The notes below the pieces were generated by a model. It worked only from the letters and a program-made list of their open reading frames with translations. It ran no database searches and was not told where the DNA came from. DNA of 64,000 nucleotides. Source: Hysterangium stoloniferum. Taxonomy: Eukaryota > Basidiomycota > Agaricomycetes > Hysterangiales > Hysterangiaceae. Shown piece by piece: positions 56,147 through 64,000 of this stretch. The stretch is from contig WHVD01000016.1 of NCBI GenBank assembly GCA_015178975.1, positions 1-64,000 on the forward strand. Direction: 5' to 3'. The position numbers and the translations under genes were made by a program. Numbering within the stretch: position 1 is the stretch's first letter; the number at the start of each line of letters is the position of its first letter.

Positions 56147-56624
56147 TCAGGGAACTTCCTTTTAATCTGTAATAAGCAACAAGAATACTCAAACCGATTA
56201 CTGATTCAGCACCAGCTGTAAATTTCACATAAGTATCCACTAGACATTCATAAGCAAAAAAATACCATCTTTTAATCCACAGTCCAATCCTATGCCTTTT
56301 GTCACTTTTCCTCTCCTTGTGGATATCAACTACTCTGGCTGATACATGCCTCTGAGGAGTAGATGATTAACTTCAAAAGCTCATAGCAGTAGTGTTCCAT
56401 TGTGGGAAGGGCCCTTGTTCTGTATTAGGTAGAGTTATTTCTAGACTACTGGGTGCCTATGGGTCACACCTTGCAGGGGGAATTCCTTAGACTGTTTCTC
56501 TTCAGATTCCCTCCTGCTAGGTGAGTTAAGTAGTTGTTTGTATATATATATTAGTTCTAATATATCTTCAGATTCCCTCCTGCTAGCCTAGTGTGAGTAC
56601 TGCAGGCTGCAGGGGTTGCCCTTA
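56147..56624. mobile_element. hAT-like MITE, 8-bp TSD ACTCCCTG
   Basis: 478 bp with ends TCAGGGAAC and GTTGCCCTTAC (inverted, imperfect), flanked by ACTCCCTG at 56139-56146 and 56625-56632 inside LTR-B2. CAGGG-type ends with an 8-bp duplication fit hAT. A direct repeat of CTTCAGATTCCCTCCTGCTAG occurs inside (56502 and 56567). No ORF. Confidence 0.65.
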
Positions 56625-56699
56625 CACTCCCTGGGGTTCCCATCTGCCTGTTTGAAATTGGAGACCACAATCTATGTATGATAGAGCATGCTCACAAAT

Positions 56700-57419
56700 T
56701 GTTACGACCGTGTCGCAACCCTATCGGCCCCGAGGTTATCGCCACTTGTCAACGTTTCAAGTCGTCCCCTCGGAAACCATCGGCCCCGAAGCTGACGAAT
56801 GTTTCGCGAAGATCAAACTCCATTTACGCCCACGTCAAATAACTCGTATTGTCTGGTCAAACTTTGATACGTCCCCTTTATTATGTTGATCCGTTCAATC
56901 TTATGTTTCGCATATGTCTATCTATATTTGTAGTCCTCGAACCATTTCCTTTTATCGTAATTCCGCTCTCGGTTATCATCGGCCTCCGAACTAATCATAA
57001 ACTTCCCGTTCCTAGTCAAGCTTATTGTTAATACCGTGTTCCGCCCTTCTCCCCATTAGTATTTTCCAGACGCCTGTTACTTGTATATGAACCCGCTGTA
57101 ATTGTAGTTACTGGACAATCAGAATATCGACTCAGAATACCCTCATACACCTGTATCAGTCTCATACTAAGACTTCCCCCATCCGCCTTCGCGTGCGCTC
57201 GCCCACTTCCGGCCCCGACCCCTTGGCCCGACGCTCGACTTGTCCTTCGATTCCGATCGGTATCACGCTGAAAGGTACTCACTAGGACTAGTCTTCGCCC
57301 GCCCGAAATTTAAGGACATCCTGCGGATATTTGCGAGGGCGCAGCCCATAAGCTGAAGCCAAGTCCTTCCGATCGGTCCCTGTCGGCCACCGACATTAGT
57401 CAGTTTCCAGTTCTTAACA
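56700..57419 (+). mobile_element. Solo LTR-C1, young, TSD CAAAT
   Basis: 720 bp, TGTTACGACC...TTCTTAACA, flanked by CAAAT at 56695-56699 and 57420-57424. CpG-rich. Shared motif at 57341-57366. Inserted in the right end of T1. Confidence 0.92.
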
Positions 57420-57507
57420 CAAATACTTTTGATACTTTTGTATTTTTATCCTCCAAGTGTACATCTGAAGTACCAAACACCAGAAGGGTTTTTTGAGTCA
57501 CTGTATG

Positions 57508-57899
57508 CCAAAATATAATAGAGATCTGGCCACCAAAAACAGATAAACTGGCTCATTAAAAATAAATTTTGACTGCTTTGGACTTTGATTATGTAGTGTA
57601 ATGTCATTTGAAGTCATGAGTATGTGAAGTTTAAAAGGAATAACTCTAATCCTTAAAGTAATAAATAAAATAAAATAAAATCAATAAAATAACAAAGAAA
57701 TTCTGAAAAACCAGGAAAAATTAAGGAAAATTTGTGGAAATATACTAGATACCTCACAGTGGAGGGTGTTGATTGACAGATAATTGATAAGCATTCATTA
57801 ACCATTGATGGAGCATTGCCTGGATATTATATGTATGTATGTATGGTTGGATTTCATTGGTAATTCCATTTACTTCCTGATTTTATTGGTATGTATTTG
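57508..57899. other. AT-rich DNA, nothing recognised
   Basis: Includes an AAATA microsatellite (57660-57690). No coding signal. Confidence 0.4.
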
Positions 57900-58247
57900 T
57901 GTTATGACTGGAATTCCCACTGGACCCTGGGCACTAACCTATATGCACCCACACCCTATATGCACCAATTATCAGTTTACTGGAATACCTGCCAGACTCC
58001 GTATGTCAGACCTGTCCACGTTTGACCTCCGTTACTTCATGTATTAGTCACCGGAATACCCACCAGACTCCATCCCTGTCTATCTCTGACCCTGTCCCAC
58101 ACATCAGTCACTGGACCCCACTCAGAAAACCCATCAGCCCTCTAACTGAGCCCCATTCCCATTATAGTCAAATGACCTGTCATGATTCGGCCTCTGCTCC
58201 TACCCCATTCCCATTATGGTTTTATGACCTGTCACAATTTGGACTCC
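57900..58247 (+). mobile_element. LTR-A6, 5' part
   Basis: Begins TGTTATGACTGG and follows LTR-A5 up to ..TTGGACTCC, where the E element is inserted. The remainder is not in the window. Confidence 0.75.
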
Positions 58248-58560
58248 TGTCACAACTGTCACATGTCACGTATTGTCACAAACATTCAAAGGTAACTTTC
58301 GACAAACTCTTCGACGCATCGAACTCAACTCGACAAACCCGAACATTATTCGACAAATCGAATCTCTTTCGACATGTCTCATTTCGACGTCATGTATGAT
58401 TTCATTATTAGTTCATAACATAGTCATAACGATACGACGAAAAGCATAGAAGGGCTACGAAAGGAGCGAGGGAAGTCAGCCGAAATATCTGTATATTAGT
58501 GATATTAGTAATCTACCTTGTCGTAACTTCTTCGACAAATACTTCTGTGAGTACTCGCGA
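58248..58560 (+). mobile_element. 5' LTR and primer site of Ty3-E
   Basis: Begins TGTCACAACTGTCACATG. Packed with TTCGAC/TCGA words (eight in 58300-58400). The LTR ends near 58559 and TGGTAATAGCCTCTTAC (58562-58578) is a plausible primer binding site. It lacks the motif shared by families A, B, C, D, F and I. Confidence 0.72.
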
Positions 58561-58653
58561 CTGGTAATAGCCTCTTACTTCATCGACAGGGCGAATATAT
58601 ACTTCGTCAAATGAGGCTTCCGAATTCGATTAGTAGAATATTATTCAACTTTA

Positions 58654-59958
58654 TTGAAGAATATTCGATTCGTGACAGTATATTTCAACTATCCACTGTT
58701 GATGAAGCCCAGGACGCGATCCGAGACTATCAAAGCATCGAGTTCCACAGCTCTCCAATCCGTGGCTCCCACTCCATCACTGAGAGTTATTCGGCCATCG
58801 CGAATTCCAGTTTCTCCTTTAACCAAAACTAGGAGAACTGAGATGTCTTCAACCCAAGAACCCGAAGAAGTTCGAGAAGAACCGATTTTGCCAATTCGAG
58901 AAGAATCCGAATCTCTTTTGATGCCTTTGCCTGAGTCTCCACCTCGTGAGGCAGTTCCATCTGAAGATGAAACAATATTTCGACATTTCAGAGATGCGAT
59001 TGGAAAAGTATTGAAGGACCAGATGTCTTCGAAGGACCCTGAAATCACTGTAAATAAGCCCGAAGAGTTTACTGGGGAAGAACCTTCAATGTTGAAGAAT
59101 TTTGTCACTCAATGCGAAATGGTTTTTTGATCCCGACCGAAATCGTTTGAATCCGATCAATCGAAAATTACGATGGTAACTTCGTATTTCCGGAAAACGG
59201 CTCAAGAGTGGTGACAACCTTTTCTATTAAATCCCCCAATTCCTCCGCCATCTTTCCTTGTGGATTATCTTGACTTTTTAGATGAATTATATGCTCAGTT
59301 TGGAGAAATCGATGCAGAAGGGGAAGCCGAAGAAAAACTCGATAATCTTCGAATGAAACCTCATCATCATGTGACGAAGTATTCGATTCAATTTACAAGT
59401 CTCGCTGCTCAAACTCGATATGATGAATTCACTTTACGACGACGATTCTATAAAGGACTTCCAAATTGAATTAAGGACGAAATAGTGAAGCTTCAAGTTC
59501 AGCCTGAAAGTTTTGCTGAATTGCGAACAGCAGCCCTTCGACTCGATTCTTACTATTGGGTGCGAGAAAATGAACGACAACGTGAAACAGAATCAAGTTC
59601 GACTCCGCGAAGATTTGAAAGAAGACAACCTACAACGTCTACGATTTATCCTTCGACATCACGAACAACTTCGACCTCAAAACCAACAACTTCGACTCCA
59701 AGAACATTTAGGCCTTCGACTCAAGTGAAACCATCTTCGACAATTCTAGGACCTGATGGACGATTACTTCCTGCCGAACGAGATAGAAGATTTAAAGAAG
59801 GTTTATGTATATTATGTGGAGAAAAAGGCCATTCGGCGAGGGATTGCCTGAAAAGAAAAACTCGTCAAATTGCAAAAGGACGAATCGTTGAAGTTCAAGA
59901 TTCAACAACTCAATCCGGCCAGTCGAATCAAGCGTCAAATGTTAATTTGGAAAATTGA
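58654..59958 (+). pseudogene. Ty3-E gag, broken only by TGA codons
   Basis: Begins near 58654. Landmarks: N-K-P-E-E-F-T-G-E-E-P-S-M-L-K-N-F, L-D-E-L-Y-A-Q-F-G-E-I-D, F-Y-K-G-L-P-N, a Thr/Ser-rich hinge, L-G-P-D-G-R-L-L-P-A-E-R-D-R-R and the knuckle C-I-L-C-G-E-K-G-H-S-A-R-D-C (CX2CX4HX4C). In-frame TGA at 59128-59130, 59212-59214 (Trp expected) and 59467-59469 (Arg expected). The frame ends at 59956-59958, and pol follows in the -1 frame with overlap, so a -1 shift may once have joined them. No other damage. Confidence 0.82.
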
Positions 59959-61374
59959 AAAGGGATACTCTTCAGGCATGTGAAGAATATCGAAGAAAAC
60001 TCGATCATGCCGAAAAAGATTCCTATGTAATATTATGAGCAGTAACAGTTTCTGATTCTTTAATTATTGAACTTAAATTGAAGAAAATTCCGAAAATGAA
60101 AGCATTAATTGATTCAGGATCTAGTCATCTTTTTATAGATAAAACATTTGCACAACAAAATAATCTACCTTTCGACCAATTGAAAAATTCATTATCATTG
60201 AAATTAATCGACGGATCAACTCCGACATCTGGACAAATCACGAATATGACTATGTTACAAGTTTACTTTCCATCTGGACAAATTCAAGAATTAAAATTCT
60301 TTTTAACCAATCTCGACTCGACTTGTCAAGTGGTATTAGGACTCAACTGGCTGAAGCAATACAATCCTGCGATTGACTGGTGATCTGGCCGTATATCGTT
60401 CGAACCTACTTCGACACCTTCGACAAATCCAAATCCAATTCAACCGTCAATCAAAATGTTATCAGAAGAGAAGCATGCTTCGACCTCGACGAGTCATTCA
60501 TCGACATCTGAGAAAATCTGTGAAGAATCGAAACCCGAGACTGTCAATCCGAATATCAACATAGTCAATCAGAAGACTTTTTTACGAGCTGCGAAAGCAA
60601 AAGACTCTCAAACTTTTGTGATCTTTATTCATGACGAATCTTTCAAGACTTGTAGAGCCTCTGGTGCAAAAACTACGACTTCGACTTCATTCAACATACC
60701 AAACGTTCCGACTGAATATTCCGACTTCTCGGATGTTTTCAACAAAAAAGAAGCTGAAGCTCTACCTGAACATCAAAGTTATGATCATGCTATCCCATTA
60801 GAAGAAGGAACTATTCCACCTATGGGTCCGATCTATTCGTTATCTGAAACAGAACTTCAAGTGCTACGAGAATATCTCCAAGAGAACCTTTCGAAAAAGT
60901 TTATTCGATCGTCGCAATCTCCCACCGGTGCACCGATTTTATTCGTTAAGAAGAAAGACGGAAGCCTACAACTTTGCGTCGACTATCGAGGACTTAATAA
61001 AATCACACGGAAAAATTGATATCCACTTCCTTTAATTCCAGATCTTTTGGACCGACTTCGAACGGCGAAATATTTTACGAAAATCGATCTCCGAGGTGCC
61101 TATAACTTAGTTAGGATTGCTCCAGGAGATGAGTGGAAAACAGCCTTTCAGACTCGATATGGATCTTTCGAATATTTGGTTATGCCTTTTGGACTATGCA
61201 ACGCTCTGGCAACTTTTCAACAATTAATGAATGAAATATTTTCAGATTTACTTGATATTTGGGTAATTATCTATCTCGACAACATACTAATATTTTCCGA
61301 CAATCTTGAAGAACATTTACGACAAGTTTGAGAAGTTCTTCAACGGCTTCGACAAAATCAATTATTTGCAAAAC
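59945..61374 (+). pseudogene. Ty3-E protease and RT, first part
   Basis: Protease: A-L-I-D-S-G-S-S-H-L-F-I-D with the intact D-S-G, then [52 protein letters not shown] and [12 protein letters not shown]. The catalytic Y-L-D-D reads Y-L-D-N. TGA codons stand in place of Arg at V-I-L-*-A-V-T-V (about 60036), D-W-*-S-G-R (60381), K-N-*-Y-P-L (61017) and Q-V-*-E-V-L (61329). Interrupted at 61375 by LTR-A2; removing that LTR and one AAAAC rejoins L-F-A-K-P-E-K-C-E-F-H. Confidence 0.85.
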
Positions 61375-62195
61375 TGTTAGGATACACACTCAGGCCGGGT
61401 TTCCGGAGAAACCCGCGGGATATCCGGTAGGACTTGGCTTCAGCTTATAGGCTGCGCCCTCGCTAGATCGTGTTGTCCAATTTCAGACAGGCGGACGGGA
61501 ATCCCGGGGGGTCCGGGCGGGGGTTCGTGGGTCGTGAGTCGTAGGTCGTGAGTCGAGAGTCGTGAATCGAGATAGTCGAGAGAGATAGATGCGCCGGAGC
61601 CCGTGGGCTCCGACTAGTGTGAGCGGTCTGATGAGAGTAGGGTTTTTAGAGAGGAAAATGTATTAGATTACTGGGGGGAATCTAAGCTAATTTTCTGACT
61701 GGATTGTATGTACAACATCTGCCAGTTTATATAGACCGTGGAATGCATGACATACCGAATCCAGTAATAATGAGACGAGACGAGCAAAACATAAAACGGG
61801 AATAGTAAACACCAAATTGGTGTTAGGAACGGGACGGAACGGAGCGGAGTCCGAATCGTGACAAAGCATAACCCATAACGGGAAACGGAGCGGGAGCGGA
61901 GTCCTAAATCGTGACAGGTCATTTGACTAAAACGGGAACGGGGCTCGATTAGAGCGGTGACGGGATTCTAAGCGGGTCCGGTGACTGATGCGTGGGACGA
62001 AGACGGACATAGACAGAGACGGGGTCCGGGGGAAGTCCGGTGACTGATATGTGTCTTAATGAGGTCGAACGTAACGAGTCTTGACGTAACGGAGTCCGGG
62101 CGGGAAATCCTATAAACAGACGATTGGTGCTTGTAGCGCGTGGGGGCGTACGAGTTAGTGCCCGGAGTCCGGCGGGATTTGTCCGGGTCGTAACA
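61375..62195 (-). mobile_element. Solo LTR-A2, young, TSD AAAAC
   Basis: 821 bp, flanked by AAAAC at 61370-61374 and 62196-62200, inside the RT frame of Ty3-E. CpG-rich and, where compared, identical to LTR-A1. Shared motif at 61430-61454. Hairpin with 8-bp stem and TCCG loop. Confidence 0.94.
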
Positions 62196-63703
62196 AAAAC
62201 CCGAAAAATGCGAATTTCACAAAACCAGTGTCGAGTTTCTAGGATATGTTATTTCTCCTCAAGGCGTATATATGGACGAAGAAAAAATCAAAGTTATTCA
62301 AGACTGGCCCGAACCACAAAAAGTCCACGACATTCAATCATTTTTAGGATTCGCGAATTTCTATCGAAGATTTATTCCAAGTTATTCTGAAATTGTTTTA
62401 CTGTTGACTCGACTTACTCGAAAAAAGGTTCAATGGCATTTCGACAAAAAATGTCGACATGCATTTAACTATTTGAAAAAAGAATTTACTACAGCTCCGA
62501 TTTTAATTCATTGGAATCCAGACTTTAAACCTATACTTGAAACTGACGCTTCTGATCATGCTATAGCTTCAATATTTTCTATGCAGACTCCCGATAACGA
62601 AATTCATCCAGTCGCTTATCATTCAAGAACTCTTTCGACCTCCGAAATCAATTATGACACTTACGACAAAGAATTATTGGCAATATTTGAATCTTTCAAA
62701 ATTTGGCGACATTATTTCGAAGGAACAAAAGAACCAATTGAAGTTTTAATGGATCACAAGAATCTCAAATATTTTGCGACAACTCAAATTTTGTCCCGAC
62801 GACAAGCTCGATGGGCAGAATATTTATCGACCTTTAATTTGATTATTCAATTTTGACTGGGAAAACTAAATTTGAAAACAGATGTTCTTTCCAGAAGAAA
62901 TGATGTTTATCCGAATGAACCTGACTACTCGAAAAAGAATCCGACTAATCTTCGACCAGTATTTACGAATGAGCAAATTCAAGCTTCCTTACGTGCAACA
63001 TATTATCTTCCAATAGCCAGAAAAGCTACTCTCATCATGGATACAGATCAACTATTGAAAGATATATTCAAAGCTCAAAAAGAAGATCAATTTACTCTCG
63101 ATAAACTTCGACAGATTTCTGACAGTACCAAAGAAGATTGGCAGAAGAACAAACAAGACTTTTTATGTTTCCGAAACAGAATTTACATTCCCGATTATCA
63201 AACTCTACGACTTCGAGTTCTTCAAACACGACACAATCATATTACTGCAGGTCATTTCGGTCAAACAAAAACGTATCAAACAATATATCGAGATTTCTTT
63301 TGGCCACGACTCCGACAAGATATTCAAAATTTTATTTGATCATGTGTAACATGTACAAAATCAAAAACTCCACGACATCGACCCGTTGGATTACTTAAGC
63401 AACTTCCGATTCCCCTTCAACCATGGCATTCGATCTCGATGGATTTTATCGAACAATTGCCGACCTCTGATTCAATACTCGTAATTGTCGATCAACTTTC
63501 GAAACAAGCAATTTTCATTCCAACTTATACTATGATCAACACTCCCGAACTCACTCGACTTTTTGTATTACATGTCTTTTCAAAACATGGAGTTCCAAGT
63601 CATGTAACCTCTGATTGAGGATCTGAATTCGTATCGCATTTCTTTCGATCTCTCGGAATGGCACTCAACATGAAGTTACATTTCACTTCGGGATATCATC
63701 CTG
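62196..63703 (+). pseudogene. Ty3-E RT end, RNase H and integrase
   Basis: Continues V-E-F-L-G-Y-V-I-S-P-Q-G, F-L-G-F-A-N-F-Y-R-R-F-I. RNase H: L-E-T-D-A-S-D-H-A-I, E-I-H-P-V-A-Y-H-S-R-T-L-S, Y-D-K-E-L-L-A-I-F-E. Integrase: zinc-binding H-N-H-I-T-A-G-H-F-G and C-V-T-C, core M-D-F-I-E-Q-L and V-T-S-D. TGA codons where Arg is expected at Q-F-*-L-G-K (62854), F-I-*-S-C-V (63338) and S-D-*-G-S-E (63616). Ends at F-T-S-G-Y-H-P, where LTR-C2 is inserted; the chromodomain would lie beyond the window. Confidence 0.85.
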
Positions 63704-64000
63704 TGTTACGACTGTGTTGCAACCCTTCACATGCCGACAGTCCCCGATAGAATACCCTCGTTATACGTCTTCGACAATACAAGATCTCGGAAGCCGTCGG
63801 TCCCCTGACGCTGATGTATGCTCTCCGGTCAATCAAACCCGACTACGCCTTTCTGTCTGGTTATGCTTTGATATGTCCCTTTCATCATGTTGATCCGTCT
63901 CATCTTGTGTTCCACATATGTCTATCTATATTTGTAGTCCTCGAACTTTTTCCTTTTATCGTAATTTCCATTCTCGGTTATCATCGGCCTCCAAACTAAT
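63704..64000 (+). mobile_element. LTR-C2, 5' part, cut by window end
   Basis: Begins TGTTACGACTGTGTTGCAACC and follows LTR-C1 (TGTTGATCCGT, CATATGTCTATCTATATTTG, GGTTATCATCGGCCTCC). It is inserted in the integrase frame of Ty3-E. Confidence 0.85.

Larger units (their letters stand above)
52467..56672 (+). mobile_element. LTR-B2, 3' LTR of Ty3-B, in pieces
   Basis: Preceded by a purine-rich GGGAGGGTGC. Own pieces: 52467-52728, 55808-56146 and about 56633-56672. T2 (TA duplication) and the hAT-like MITE (8-bp duplication) fill the gaps. Its last 100 bp or so, with the shared motif, are missing at a junction with T1. Confidence 0.72.
44975..57505 (-). mobile_element. T1: Tc1/mariner element split by the Ty3-B element
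   Basis: The minus-strand transposase at 45106-46137 belongs to it. Its 5' end was separated by the Ty3-B insertion and is found at about 56673-57505 (TIR ..GGGTTTTTTGAGTCACTG, then TA at 57506). The left end near 44975 is truncated after CTAGATATGA, so only one TIR remains. LTR-C1 (TSD CAAAT) lies inside the right piece. Confidence 0.65.

Noticed and set aside
58654..63703. Reassigned or read-through UGA codons in Ty3-E
   Set aside because: All stops fit single CpG (or G to A) transitions in a CGA-rich element, and the RT active site is also mutated. Decay explains all of it.

Overview
The window looks like a transposon-saturated chromosome segment of a basidiomycete of the class Agaricomycetes. 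Four lines of evidence support this: a kinase-like family of agaricomycete type with several 48-56 bp introns, an F-box-like fragment, a DUF6533-type membrane protein gene, and chromodomain Ty3 retrotransposons with Tc1/mariner elements. I cannot name the species. I see no rRNA, tRNA or CRISPR.

Layout. 1-7513 is a large inverted repeat (arms about 3.2 kb, spacer 1.1 kb) carrying tandem decayed pseudokinase units. 7514-10.7 kb is a host-like island with more kinase sequence and an F-box-like fragment. 10.7-20.7 kb is a graveyard of LTRs (named here A, D, E, F) with gag fragments and a zinc-cluster ORF. 20.7-24.1 kb is a second host-like island with a DUF6533 gene. 24.17-38.15 kb is one minus-strand Ty3 element (family I) opened by a five-deep nest of insertions. 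Inside the nest is a 5.3 kb foldback element made of about 680 bp inverted termini and hundreds of decamers. 38.2-44.9 kb holds tandem repeats, an unknown Pro-rich gene and a Tc1-like fragment. 44.97-57.5 kb is a Tc1 element (T1) split by a Ty3 element (family B), which is itself split by LTRs, a second Tc1 (T2), a MITE and an hAT-like MITE. 57.9-64 kb is the youngest Ty3 element (family E), split by two LTRs of other families.

Three observations tie the window together. (1) Three separate LTR families (B, D, I) carry, between pol and the 3' LTR or polypurine tract, an ORF in the opposite orientation with a charged helix-rich N-terminus and a Zn2Cys6-like cysteine cluster. (2) Almost every LTR, whatever its family, has the same motif of about 25 bp (core AAGCTGAAGCCAAG) near its 3' end; I count 18 copies. 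(3) Age can be read from CpG loss: LTR copies A1, A2 and C1 keep their CpGs, older relatives have lost nearly all, and most broken codons in the E element are TGA where CGA (Arg) is expected.

All family names (LTR-A to I, MITE1, T1, T2, K, FB) are local labels. Boundaries rest on TG..CA ends plus target-site duplications where stated; elsewhere they are approximate.
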